From: Alphaproteobacteria bacterium
GTDB lineage: Bacteria; Myxococcota_A; UBA796; GCA-2862545
Assembly: GCA_020632875.1 (NCBI GenBank)
Contig: JACKET010000001.1
Span: 248,001 to 312,000, forward strand
Reading direction: 5' to 3'
Length of the DNA: 64,000 nt
The notes below the pieces were generated by a model. That model saw only the letters and a list, made by a program, of their open reading frames with translations. It was not told the origin of the DNA and did not search any database. The position numbers and the translations under genes are program-made. This document shows, one piece after another, positions 8,302 to 16,985 of the stretch (position 1 is its first letter; each line of letters starts with the position of its first letter).

Positions 8302-9567
8302 TCAGAGCGGGCCGACCACCACGGTGCCGTGGTAGCGCGGGCCCCCGCTGGACGCGGCGATCCCGATGCCCGCGCCGCTGGCGGCGAGCACGCCGACCCC
8401 GATGCCGACCAGCACCGCGGTACGCCCGCCGCGGCGGGGCTTCGCGACGAACGGCTGGATGGGCTCCATCAGCAGCGACGCCAGCTGCGGGTTCACGCCG
8501 CGGTCGAGCGGCACCGCCGACGCCTGGGTCGCGTTGGCCGGCAGCTCGCCCTCGGGCGTGAGCAGGTTCAGCAGCAGGGGCAGCGTCTGCAGCGCCTCGT
8601 CTTCGGCCTCGCCCGTGTACGGGATGCTCGTGGGGATGCTGAACGTGTCGCGGGCCACGTCGTAGAGCTGCAGGTGCAGCAGGGCCTCTTCGGTGCCCGC
8701 CAGCAGCACGAAGTCGACGCCCTCGGAGTGCCGGCCGAGCGCGCGGTATAACGCGGTCGTCTCGCGGCCCCGCAGCGCCGACGAGCCCGCGCCGGCACCG
8801 AGCGTGGGCTCGGTCGCTTCGAGCACGACGTTCACGGGCTCGTCGCCGACCTCGACCCGCGCGGACGCCGTGCGCTCCGGGGCGTGGGCCCGCACGTAGT
8901 GCACGCCGGGGAGCACGTCTTTCACAGTGGTCGGCGTCTTCCCGACGCTCGCGCCGTCGACCCACACGTCGAGCGGCTCCGCGGAGGCGACCGCGATCGC
9001 GGAGGTCTGGGTGCGGCTCGCCGCGCGCACGTCGTCGAACAGGGCCGTGACGTCGGGCGGGTACAGCGCGGGGTCGGGGCTGCGCGCAGGGTTGAGCGCG
9101 ACGGCGCGCCTGAAGGACGACGAGGCCGCCCCGGTGTCGCCGAGCGCCATGTGTGCCGTGCCGAGCGCGAGCTGGGCGTCCCAAAGATCGCGGAGCTCGC
9201 CGCTCAGCACGACGCCCGCCTCGAGCGCGTCGATCGCCTCTTCGAGCACGGGGAGGGCGGCTTCGGGCTGGGCCTGGTTGTAGAGGTTCTGCCCCTCGGC
9301 GAGGAGCTTGCGGCCGCTCGCGAGCAGCGCTTCTTCGAGGATGATCTGCTGGCGCCCGGCGATCGTGGGGCCGAGCGCGTCGCCCTCGAGCGCGGCGGCG
9401 CGCTTCGTGCGCTCGACGGCCGTGGCGAGGGACTTCGACACCTTGCTCTGGGTTTCGAGGTGAACGCCGGGCTGGTGCACGCCCACTACGGCAATGACCG
9501 GGGGCTCGGCCCCGAATGCGGGGACCGCCCACAGCAGGGGGATGCATAGACCGATGCAACGGGTCAT
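8302..9567 (-). CDS. Exported PEGA-domain protein with C-terminal membrane segment
   Basis: The 421-residue product has a signal peptide (MTRCIGLCIPLLWAVPAFG). The N-terminal third is helical with a TPR-like pair (LYNQAQPEAALPVLEEAID and AQLALGTAHMALGDTGAAS). A PEGA-type beta domain follows (LDVWVDGASVGKTPTTV, GVHYVRAHAP). Near the C-terminus a Gly/Ala hydrophobic segment (TAVLVGIGVGVLAASGAGIG) suggests a membrane anchor. PEGA domains are typically envelope-associated in this phylum. Its start lies only ~10 nt from that of the divergent TPR gene, so their 5' signals must overlap. Confidence 0.8.
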   Translation of the reverse strand: MTRCIGLCIPLLWAVPAFGAEPPVIAVVGVHQPGVHLETQSKVSKSLATAVERTKRAAALEGDALGPTIAGRQQIILEEALLASGRKLLAEGQNLYNQAQPEAALPVLEEAIDALEAGVVLSGELRDLWDAQLALGTAHMALGDTGAASSSFRRAVALNPARSPDPALYPPDVTALFDDVRAASRTQTSAIAVASAEPLDVWVDGASVGKTPTTVKDVLPGVHYVRAHAPERTASARVEVGDEPVNVVLEATEPTLGAGAGSSALRGRETTALYRALGRHSEGVDFVLLAGTEEALLHLQLYDVARDTFSIPTSIPYTGEAEDEALQTLPLLLNLLTPEGELPANATQASAVPLDRGVNPQLASLLMEPIQPFVAKPRRGGRTAVLVGIGVGVLAASGAGIGIAASSGGPRYHGTVVVGPL

Positions 9568-9577
9568 ACGGACGAAG

Positions 9578-11020
9578 ATGACGGGTTGGTACCAGGTGTG
9601 CAAGGGGCTCGTGGTCGCGCTCGCGCTGTCGATCGGCGTGGCTGCGACGGCGGCGCCCGTGTCCGAGACACTGATGTACGCAGGCGACGTCGAGGCCGCG
9701 CTGAAAGAGGCCCGCCGCGAGGCCGAGGCCGACCCGGCCGACATCGCGGCGCAGGAACGCCTGATCGACATCCTCCTCACGCTCGGGCTCGACGACCGCG
9801 CGGTCGACCTGTACCGCAAGCGCGTCCAGGCCAGCCCGACCGACCCGAATGCGCACTACCTGCTCGGGCGGGCCCTCCCCGACGCGCGCGGCGCGCGCGA
9901 GTCCTACGAGAAGGCCCTGAAGTTCGAGCCGACCCACGCGCGGTCCCACATGGGGATGGGCGCGATCCATACGGCCCACGGCGACTTCGATGCGGCGATC
10001 GACGCCTACTCGCGGGCCACGCGCTTCGATGGCTCGCTCGCCGAGGCGTGGCTCGGCCTGTCGCGCGCCCACCTCGCGAAAGACGACGTGGCGGGGGCCC
10101 TCGACGTGAGCCGCAAAGCGATGGAGGCCGCGCCGAACGACCCCGACGCGTACCTCACCGTCGCGGTCCTCGATCCGGCGAATGCCCGCCAGGTGCTCGA
10201 GCAGGCCGCGAAGCTCGCGAGCGGAGACCCGCGGGTGCACGCGTCGCTCGCCGAGGTCCGGCTGGCGGAGAACGACGCGAAGGGCGCCATCGCCGCGGCG
10301 GATGCGGCCCTCGCCATCGATCCCACCGAGCCCGCGGCGCTCAAGGCCAAGCTGTTCGCCCGCTCCATCGCGTCGGGTGCCCTCGATCTCGACGGCTACC
10401 GCAGGCTCATCGCCGCGCGCGAGAACGGCGGCGATTTCGACGCGTTGGTCGCGCGGTATCCGAAGTCCGCCGTGGTGCTGGCCGGGCGCTCCCAGGCGAG
10501 GCTCCAGACGGGCGACGTGGCCGGCGCCACCGCCGACCTCGAGAAGGCCGTGGCCATCGACCCCGACGAGGCCGAGATCTGCGCGGCGTACGGGCTCGTC
10601 CTGCTCCAGCAGAAGCGCGCCGACGACGCCATCCCGTGGCTCGCGAAGGCCGTCGCCGCCCGGCAGTGGGATGGCTCGCTCGGCATCGCGTTCGGCCGCG
10701 CGCTCACCGCGGCGGGGCGCCACGACGAGGCCATCACGGCCATGGCGGCCCTGTCGTCCCATCGCCGCTTCGACTCGGATGTCGCCATCGCCCATGCCGA
10801 CGCGCTGCTCGCGGCGGGTCGCGCCGAAGAGGCCTACCAGGTCGTGCTCGGGGCGGCCGAGCGGCGGATGGACGACAAGCTCGTCATCGCGCTCATGGCC
10901 GTCGCCACCCAGACCGGCCGTTACGCCGAAGCCGCCGATATCGTCGAGCAGATCGCCATCGCGACGAAAGACCCGAAAGCGAGAGACCTCGCGGCGCGAT
11001 TGCGGGCGAAGGCCCAATAA
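9578..11020 (+). CDS. Exported TPR protein
   Basis: The 480-residue product has a signal peptide (VCKGLVVALALSIGVAATAA) and then almost continuous tetratricopeptide repeats, for example AHYLLGRALPDARGARESYE, MGAIHTAHGDFDAAIDAYS and AYGLVLLQQKRADDAIPWL. It is probably a periplasmic scaffold or adaptor. The start is uncertain: ATGs at 9554 and 9578 and a GTG at 9596 are in frame, and I chose 9578 because it avoids overlap with the divergent PEGA gene. It precedes the kinase gene by 98 bp and may form a unit with it. Confidence 0.82.
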   Translation: MTGWYQVCKGLVVALALSIGVAATAAPVSETLMYAGDVEAALKEARREAEADPADIAAQERLIDILLTLGLDDRAVDLYRKRVQASPTDPNAHYLLGRALPDARGARESYEKALKFEPTHARSHMGMGAIHTAHGDFDAAIDAYSRATRFDGSLAEAWLGLSRAHLAKDDVAGALDVSRKAMEAAPNDPDAYLTVAVLDPANARQVLEQAAKLASGDPRVHASLAEVRLAENDAKGAIAAADAALAIDPTEPAALKAKLFARSIASGALDLDGYRRLIAARENGGDFDALVARYPKSAVVLAGRSQARLQTGDVAGATADLEKAVAIDPDEAEICAAYGLVLLQQKRADDAIPWLAKAVAARQWDGSLGIAFGRALTAAGRHDEAITAMAALSSHRRFDSDVAIAHADALLAAGRAEEAYQVVLGAAERRMDDKLVIALMAVATQTGRYAEAADIVEQIAIATKDPKARDLAARLRAKAQ

Positions 11021-11118
11021 CTCTGGCCCCGATCGCCGAGGGTGTTACCAGCCCTGCGGCGCGGTTGCGCCCCACTTGCGCCCCCCGACTCGGTTCGCGA
11101 TTGCCTCCCTTCTCGCCG

Positions 11119-12987
11119 GTGACGTTCGGAAAGTACTTCCTGGTCGACAAGATCGCGACCGGGGGCATGGCCGAGATCTTCAAGGCGAAGACCTACGGCC
11201 ACGGCGGCTTCGAGAACCTCCTCGTCATCAAGCGCATCCTCCCGCATGTCGGGGCGAACCAGGACTTCGTCGAGATGTTCATCGACGAGGCGAAGGTCAG
11301 CGTGGCGCTGCAGCACCCGAACATCGTGCGGGTGTACGACTTCGGCCAGATCCTCGACGACTACTTCATCGCGATGGAGTGCGTCGAAGGCAAGGATGTA
11401 CGCGGCATCCTCCAGAAGCACGCGAAGGCCGCGGTGCACCTCGAGCCCGCGTTCGCCGCGTACCTCGCCCACGAGGTCTGCAAGGGGCTGCACTACGCGC
11501 ACACCAAGGCCGACCTGCAGGGCAATCCGTACGGCATCGTGCACCGCGACATCTCGCCGTCCAACGTGCTCGTCAGCTACGACGGCCAGGTGAAGATCGC
11601 CGACTTCGGCATCGCGAAGGCCGAGTCCAACGCGTACCAGACGCGCGACGGCGTGCTGAAGGGCAAGTTCGAGTACATGAGCCCCGAGCAGGCCGAGGGG
11701 CAGGCCCTCGACGCGCGGTCCGACATCTTCGCGGCCGGCATCCTGCTGTGGGAGTCGCTGACCGGGCACCGCCTGTTCAAGACCGACAGCGACGTGGCCA
11801 CGCTGCGCGCCATCCAGAGCGCCGACGTCCCGCTGCCGCGGTCCGTGAACCCCGACGTGCCCGAGGCGCTCGAGGCCATCGCGATGCGCGCGCTGTCGCG
11901 GTACCCGGCCGATCGGTACCCCGATGCGGCCGCGATGGCCGACGAGCTGCGCGCGGCCCTCGTGCCCGAGACGCCCGACGGCGTGCGGGTGCGGTTCCAG
12001 AGGTACCTCGAGGGCTTCTTCGCCGACGAGATCGCCGAAGAGCGCGCCCGCCTGCGCACCAACACCGAGGTCGCGCAGCAGCTCCGCAGCCGCGAGGGCG
12101 ACTGGGACGGCCCCACCACGTCGATGCGTCCGCACACGCCGCCCGAGGCGGGCATGCGGCTCGGCCCCGTGCTGCTGCTGCTCTTCGCCGTGCTCGCCGG
12201 CACCGTCGGGCTCGCCGTAGCGGGCATGGCCGTGGTCGTGGGCATGCAGATGGAGGATGCGTCGGGCCTCGGCGACCTCGACATCGTGGTCGAGCCCGAT
12301 GCCCGCGTGTACGTCGACGACGTCCTGCGCGGCACGGGGGCCACGGTCGTGGTCTCGCGTCTCGAAGCCGGCGAGCACGTCGTGCGGCTCGAGGCCGACG
12401 GCTACCAGAGCGTCGAGCTGCGGGTCGGTGTCACGGCGGGCGACGCGCTCCGCCTCGAGAAGGTCCTCGAGCCCGTCGTGGTCGAGGTCCCCGACGTGAA
12501 GCCCGACCCCGACCCCGTGAAGCCGGCCTCGGGCGGCAAGCCCGTCGCGCGTCCCGCGCGGGTGCGCATCGAGAGCGATCCGCCCGGTGCGACCGTGCTC
12601 GTCGACGGCACCGCGGTGGGCACGGCCCCAGTCACCTGGGCCGGCACGCCCGGGCAGACCGTCTCGGTGCGGCTCGAGCTCGCGGGGCACCGGGCCGCCG
12701 AGGGCCCCGTGACGGTGGGCGAGGCCGGGTCCACGGTGTCGTTCTCGCGCGCCCTGCCCGACGCGTCGCAGCCGGGCAAGCTCACCGTGCTGCTCGTCGG
12801 CGGCGGGTGGGCCAACGTGTTCGTCGACGGCGCCAAGCTCCCGAAGACCGCGCCGCTCCGCGACTTCGAGCTCGCGCCCGGCCCCCACGAGATCCGCGTG
12901 AGCAACGAGGGTCTGGGCATCGACCACACCGAGTCCGTCACGGTGGGCTCGGGCGGCACGGTCACGGTCCGCGCCGCGCCCAACTGA
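11119..12987 (+). CDS. Transmembrane Ser/Thr protein kinase with extracytoplasmic PEGA domains
   Basis: The 622-residue product is a Hanks-type kinase: glycine loop KIATGGMAEIFKAK, ATP-binding Lys in LLVIKRIL, catalytic loop HRDISPSNVL, DFGIAK, and SPEQAEG. A single membrane span lies near residues 353-380 (VLLLLFAVLAGTVGLAVAG). Outside it are about three PEGA-type modules (DLDIVVEPDARVYVDD, ARVRIESDPPGATVLVDG, GKLTVLLVGGGWANVFVDG) separated by a Pro/Asp linker. This is a typical myxobacterial receptor kinase in which PEGA modules may sense the envelope. The start is unclear: I used the GTG at 11119, and a TTG at 11101 is equally in frame; no strong ribosome site is visible. Confidence 0.92.
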   Translation: MTFGKYFLVDKIATGGMAEIFKAKTYGHGGFENLLVIKRILPHVGANQDFVEMFIDEAKVSVALQHPNIVRVYDFGQILDDYFIAMECVEGKDVRGILQKHAKAAVHLEPAFAAYLAHEVCKGLHYAHTKADLQGNPYGIVHRDISPSNVLVSYDGQVKIADFGIAKAESNAYQTRDGVLKGKFEYMSPEQAEGQALDARSDIFAAGILLWESLTGHRLFKTDSDVATLRAIQSADVPLPRSVNPDVPEALEAIAMRALSRYPADRYPDAAAMADELRAALVPETPDGVRVRFQRYLEGFFADEIAEERARLRTNTEVAQQLRSREGDWDGPTTSMRPHTPPEAGMRLGPVLLLLFAVLAGTVGLAVAGMAVVVGMQMEDASGLGDLDIVVEPDARVYVDDVLRGTGATVVVSRLEAGEHVVRLEADGYQSVELRVGVTAGDALRLEKVLEPVVVEVPDVKPDPDPVKPASGGKPVARPARVRIESDPPGATVLVDGTAVGTAPVTWAGTPGQTVSVRLELAGHRAAEGPVTVGEAGSTVSFSRALPDASQPGKLTVLLVGGGWANVFVDGAKLPKTAPLRDFELAPGPHEIRVSNEGLGIDHTESVTVGSGGTVTVRAAPN

Positions 12988-12998
12988 CGCCCGGTTTC

Positions 12999-13047
12999 GG
13001 GCATTGGGTATTGGGTATTGGGTATTGGGTATTGGGTATCGGGCTTC
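12999..13047 (+). repeat. Heptamer array, left arm (GGGTATT-type)
   Basis: Seven consecutive 7-bp units starting GGGCATT, four GGGTATT, then GGGTATC and GGGCTTC. It begins 11 bp after the kinase stop and is AT-richer than its surroundings. A reverse-complement array follows at 13084-13130. Confidence 0.93.
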
Positions 13048-13083
13048 GGCGTCGCGCCCGCCACGTGCCGTCGAGCCTCGACC

Positions 13084-13130
13084 GACACTGAATGCCCGAC
13101 ACCGAATACCCGACACCGAATACCCGACAG
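13084..13130 (-). repeat. Heptamer array, right arm (inverted)
   Basis: Read on the minus strand, units GGGTATT (twice) and GGGCATT alternate with CGGTGTC (twice) and CAGTGTC, giving a 14-bp higher-order period. It is inverted with respect to 12999-13047, separated by ~36 bp of GC-rich sequence. The arms can pair imperfectly into a large hairpin. No gene lies between them. Confidence 0.9.
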
Positions 13131-13171
13131 GCCGAAGCGCTCTCTCCGCAGGAGTGCTCGGCAGTCCGCGA

Positions 13172-13417
13172 CTACTGGAAGAAGATCTCGAGCTCGTCGC
13201 AGGAGAGCTGGTCGCGGATGATCGCAGGCGCCCCGGCCGCCCGGCAGGCCCCCTGATCCTCGGCATCCGCCTGCTCTGCGATGCACGTGTCGATCTCGGC
13301 GTCGGAGACCGTGAACCCGCACTCTTCCGCGTAGTCCGCCATGCGCACGCACAGGCGCTGGCAGGGGGTCTGACAGGCGCCCAGCAGGAGCGCCAGCGGG
13401 AGGAGGATCTTCTTCAT
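13172..13417 (-). CDS. Small Cys-rich lipoprotein
   Basis: The 81-residue product has a lipoprotein signal (MKKILLPLALLLGACQ) and five further Cys residues after the lipobox (TPCQRLCVRMADYAEECG, DTCIAEQADAEDQGACRA, LSCDELE). Length and Cys layout, including an AEDQ block, resemble the product of 51550-51795, so the two look like distant paralogues. Function is unknown. The ATG overlaps the stop of the upstream gene (ATGA). Confidence 0.8.
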   Translation of the reverse strand: MKKILLPLALLLGACQTPCQRLCVRMADYAEECGFTVSDAEIDTCIAEQADAEDQGACRAAGAPAIIRDQLSCDELEIFFQ

Positions 13418-13737
13418 CGCGTCAGGAAGAGGCCGAACGCCAGGGCGCCAAGCACACCTGCCGCGAGTAGCATCCCGACTGCGAGGAACGCAAGCAGGAT
13501 GAGCGGATTCGGGCCGCCCGCCGACGCTGCGGGCGTGGCGGCGTGCGCCGACGAGGGACGCACACCGAAGTCCTCGTCGAGGGGCTCGTGGGGAGGCTCG
13601 GGCTCGGGCGCGGCGGCCTCGGGCTCTGGCTCGGGCTCGGGGACGTCGAGGCCGTCTTCGTCGAGCTTGGTGGCCCGGATCGGGTAGACCGCCGTGGGAT
13701 CGTCCGGCGGCAGGAACTTCATGGGCTTCTTGCTCAT
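13414..13737 (-). CDS. Small Pro/Glu-rich membrane protein
   Basis: The 107-residue product has a soluble N-terminus (MSKKPMKFLPPDDPTAVYP), a Pro-Glu linker (VPEPEPEPEAAAPEPEP) and one C-terminal membrane span (LILLAFLAVGMLLAAGVLGA). It overlaps the next lipoprotein gene by 4 nt and follows dapB by 82 bp, so it is probably the fourth gene of the dap operon. No family was recognised, and the start has only a weak ribosome site. Confidence 0.7.
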   Translation of the reverse strand: MSKKPMKFLPPDDPTAVYPIRATKLDEDGLDVPEPEPEPEAAAPEPEPPHEPLDEDFGVRPSSAHAATPAASAGGPNPLILLAFLAVGMLLAAGVLGALAFGLFLTR

Positions 13738-13819
13738 CAGCTCGACCACGCGTGAGGCGCCCGGCCACCATACCACCGCGACGGGGTCGCGGAGAACGCG
13801 GTCGACGGGGCCATCGCTC

Positions 13820-14617
13820 TCACAGCCCCAGCACGTCGGACATGCCGTACAGGCCGGGCGGACGGCCCGCGATCCAGCGCGTGGCCCGGAGCGCCCCCTC
13901 GGCGAACACGTCGCGGGACGCGGCGGTGTGGACGAGCTGGATCTGCTCGGACGGGCCCCCGAGCCACACCTCGTGGTGGCCGGTGATGCCGCCGGCACGC
14001 AGCGCGTGCAGCCCGATCTCGCGGGCAGGACGCGCCCCGGTGTGCCCGACGCGCCCGTCGCGGCGGACCGCTTCGAGATCCCAGCCGCGCGCTTCTGCGG
14101 CCGCGCGGGCCAGGGCGAGGGCCGTGCCGCTCGGCGCGTCGACCTTGCGGGTGTGGTGCGCCTCGACCACCTCGACGTCGAAGTCCGACAGCGCGCGGGA
14201 CGCGGCCCGGACGAGCGCGAGCAGGACGTTCACCCCGGTGCTGAAGTTCGCGGCGTGCAGCAGGGGCCCGGCGTCGGCCTGGGTGTGGAGGGCGGCGAGC
14301 TGTGCGGCATCCAGGCCCGTGGTGCCCGTCACGAGCGCGCGCCGCCCGAGGTACGGCAGGGCCGCCAGCGTGCCGCCGGGGAGCGAGAAGTCGACGACGA
14401 CCCGTGCATCGCCGAAGCCGGCATCCACCGTCGTGAGCGGTACGCCCGCCTTCGCCCGGCCGGCGAGCAATCCGGCGTCCGCCCCGAGCGAGTTGGAGTC
14501 GGCCCGGCACACGGCGCACGCGAGCGCCAGGTCGTCGGAGTCGAGGATCTGCTGGACGACGCGCTGGCCCATGCGCCCCGAGGCGCCCAGCACGGCGACG
14601 GGCAGCCGCTCGGTCAA
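13820..14617 (-). CDS. dapB: 4-hydroxy-tetrahydrodipicolinate reductase DapB
   Basis: The 265-residue enzyme reduces the DapA product in the lysine/diaminopimelate pathway. The Rossmann motif VAVLGASGRMGQRV is at the N-terminus, the EAHHTRKVDAPSGTALAL block provides the catalytic His/Lys region, and VGHTGARPAREIG and GGITGHHEVWLGG are also present. The start was set at a TTG that overlaps the dapA stop (TTGA), because it places the nucleotide motif at the usual distance; no ATG fits. Confidence 0.94.
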   Translation of the reverse strand: MTERLPVAVLGASGRMGQRVVQQILDSDDLALACAVCRADSNSLGADAGLLAGRAKAGVPLTTVDAGFGDARVVVDFSLPGGTLAALPYLGRRALVTGTTGLDAAQLAALHTQADAGPLLHAANFSTGVNVLLALVRAASRALSDFDVEVVEAHHTRKVDAPSGTALALARAAAEARGWDLEAVRRDGRVGHTGARPAREIGLHALRAGGITGHHEVWLGGPSEQIQLVHTAASRDVFAEGALRATRWIAGRPPGLYGMSDVLGL

Positions 14618-15459
14618 GCGAGGACGACCAGGTCTTCGGACACGGTGGTGTCGGACGCCGCGAGCGGCAGCCGCACGGTGTCGCCGCAGATGCCCTTGGC
14701 GGCGAGCACGGCCTTGCAGGGCACCGGGTTCGTGTCGCTGAAGAGGTAGTGCACGAGCGGCCAGAGGTCGTGCATCAGGCGCCGCGCAGCCGACACGTCG
14801 CCCTTCGTGAAGGCGTCGTACACGGCCACCGTCGTCTTCGGAGCCACGTTCGACACGACGCTGATGCAGCCGGCCCCGCCCATCGACAGCAGCGGGAGGA
14901 ACGTGAAGTCGTCGCCCGACAGGATGGGCGTGTCGGTCGCGGTGATCACGTCGCCGCCGAACACGAGGTCGCCCGTGGCCTCTTTCACCGCGATCACGCC
15001 GGGGAACCCGGCGAGCTCGGCCACCAGCGACGCCGACAGGCGCTGACCGGTGCGCCCGGGCACGTGGTACAGCACGAGCGGCAGCCCCGCCTCGCCGACG
15101 GCGCGCACGTGGGCGCGATGGCCGCTCGGGTTGGGCTTGTTGTAGTAGGGGAACACGAGCAGCCCGGCGTCGGCGCCCAGCTCGCGCGCCCGGCGTGCGT
15201 TCTCGACCGACGTGCGGGTGTTGTTCGTGCCGATGCCCGCGGTGACCGGCACACGACCGTGCACGATCTCGACCGCCGCGCGGACGGTGGTCTCCCACTC
15301 CTCCTGGGTCAGGGTCGGCGTCTCGCCGGTCGTGCCGCAGATGACGATGCCGTGCACGCCCCCCGCGAGCTGGGTCTCGATCAGGTGCTCGAGCCCCGAG
15401 GGATCGAGCTCCCCGTCGGAGCGGAACGGCGTGACGACTGCGGTGTGGATTCCGTGCAT
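14614..15459 (-). CDS. dapA: 4-hydroxy-tetrahydrodipicolinate synthase DapA
   Basis: The 281-residue TIM-barrel enzyme condenses pyruvate and aspartate semialdehyde. GTTGETPTL, the active-site Tyr in LVLYHVPGRTG and the Schiff-base Lys in GVIAVKEATGD are all present. It is translationally coupled to dapB and starts 9 nt after the upstream beta-barrel gene, indicating one transcript. Confidence 0.96.
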   Translation of the reverse strand: MHGIHTAVVTPFRSDGELDPSGLEHLIETQLAGGVHGIVICGTTGETPTLTQEEWETTVRAAVEIVHGRVPVTAGIGTNNTRTSVENARRARELGADAGLLVFPYYNKPNPSGHRAHVRAVGEAGLPLVLYHVPGRTGQRLSASLVAELAGFPGVIAVKEATGDLVFGGDVITATDTPILSGDDFTFLPLLSMGGAGCISVVSNVAPKTTVAVYDAFTKGDVSAARRLMHDLWPLVHYLFSDTNPVPCKAVLAAKGICGDTVRLPLAASDTTVSEDLVVLA

Positions 15460-15468
15460 CGGAGCCTC

Positions 15469-16839
15469 TCAGAAGCGCAGGCGACCCGTGGCCTGCACGC
15501 CGACGGCGGGGCGATCGAAGCCCTGGAACGCGTCGACGGTGTAGTTCCGGAAGTACGCGCCGGGCAGGTACACGCCGCCGCGCACGTCGAGCTGGACGTG
15601 GTCGAGCCCGTCGTAGATCAGGCCGCCCAGGATCTCGGTGCCGTAGCCCTTGCGGTTGCTGAACCGCTGGGGGAGGGCCGCGGTGCGGGCCGCGAGCACG
15701 CTGGCCTCTGCCGAGAAGCCCCAGAGGAGGGAGCGGCGGATGCTGGGCTTGACGTAGATCGCGTTGCTGACGGCGTTGCCGAGCTGGACCCCGTCGAAGT
15801 TCCGGTTCTCGTTGATCTCGTTCGGAGCGGCCTGCGCGAAGGTCGGCATCGGCTGCTCGAACATCATGATCCCGACGTTGTAGTCGCGGTCGAACGTGAA
15901 GGTGCGCAGCTTGTTGTCGGTGTCGTCGCCGTCGCCGGACGCGTAGCCGCCCTGCACGCGGATGACCCACGGATTCAGGTTCAGGCTGGCGTCGAGGGCG
16001 CCGCCGAACGTCGTGACGCTCACGTCGTTCAGGCCGCCTTCGAGATCGCCGCCGCCGAACTGGCCGATCGCCTCGGCCGACACGGACAGCTTGCCGACCT
16101 CGGCCTCGAGCGCACCGTCGATGGTGACGAGGTTCAGGTCGTTCGCGGGCGCCGCGCGGTCGGTGCGGCGGTAGTGCACCTGCATGCCGCCCACGACGCG
16201 CTCGGACTTGTAGGCCGCCGCGAGCGACAGGGCGTACGTGTCGTCTTGCTGGTTCACGAACTGCTCGGCGTGCGTGTCGAACGCCGCGCGGACGAAGATG
16301 CTGTCCTGGATCAGGCCTTCGAACGCGATGCGGTCGGCCGTGTCGCCGTATTCGTTGTTCAGCGAGAGCCCGTCGTTCTGCCAGATGCCGGCGCCCCAGT
16401 GCAGCGGCACGCGGCCCACGGTGATGCGCCCGAAGTCGGTGTCGACCTCGCCCCAGGCGTGCCAGATCGTGAAGTCGAGCAGCGGGGAGGTCTCGTCGGA
16501 CGCGCTGGTCGGCGCCGACAGGCCGTCGGCGAAGCCCGGCTGGTTCACGAAGGTGTCGGTGTACACGGGCTGCTGGCCCCACACGACGTTGTCGAGCCCC
16601 TTCACGTCGACCATGAGCCGCACGCGGTCGGACAGCAGGAAGCGCGGGCGGAGCCACAGCCGGTGCTCGGCGTACAGCGCGGTGCCCTCGGGCAGGCCGG
16701 CATCACCGAGGTTCGTCAGCGAGAGGCTGTTGTAGTAGCGACCGCGGACCTGGTACGCGCCCTCGAACTCGACTTCGGCGGCTTCTGCGAGGGTCGTCAG
16801 GGTGAGCAGGGCGAGCGGGGCGAGCTTCGAGAACGTCAA
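15469..16839 (-). CDS. Outer-membrane beta-barrel protein, alginate-export-like
   Basis: The 456-residue product has a signal peptide (KLAPLALLTLTTLAEA) and then alternating beta strands ending in an aromatic terminal residue (QATGRLRF), the usual signal for barrel assembly. RLWLRPRFLLSDRVRLMVD and DFGRITVGRVPLHWGAGI resemble TIGR04551/alginate-export-type barrels seen in myxobacteria. The substrate is unknown. It is the first gene of the operon with dapA and dapB and is divergent from the ceramidase-like gene across ~146 bp. Confidence 0.82.
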   Translation of the reverse strand: MTFSKLAPLALLTLTTLAEAAEVEFEGAYQVRGRYYNSLSLTNLGDAGLPEGTALYAEHRLWLRPRFLLSDRVRLMVDVKGLDNVVWGQQPVYTDTFVNQPGFADGLSAPTSASDETSPLLDFTIWHAWGEVDTDFGRITVGRVPLHWGAGIWQNDGLSLNNEYGDTADRIAFEGLIQDSIFVRAAFDTHAEQFVNQQDDTYALSLAAAYKSERVVGGMQVHYRRTDRAAPANDLNLVTIDGALEAEVGKLSVSAEAIGQFGGGDLEGGLNDVSVTTFGGALDASLNLNPWVIRVQGGYASGDGDDTDNKLRTFTFDRDYNVGIMMFEQPMPTFAQAAPNEINENRNFDGVQLGNAVSNAIYVKPSIRRSLLWGFSAEASVLAARTAALPQRFSNRKGYGTEILGGLIYDGLDHVQLDVRGGVYLPGAYFRNYTVDAFQGFDRPAVGVQATGRLRF

Positions 16840-16985
16840 TGCGGATGTACTCGTGGTTGGCGGTGGGGGGCCTTAGCACGGATGCACGAGGGGGGAAAGC
16901 GCAGCCGATCGCATCGCCCGGAGCCTACGCCTCCGCGCGGACCGGTATTGCAGGTCGTGGCGGAAGCCCCCGTCGCCGGCTACGA

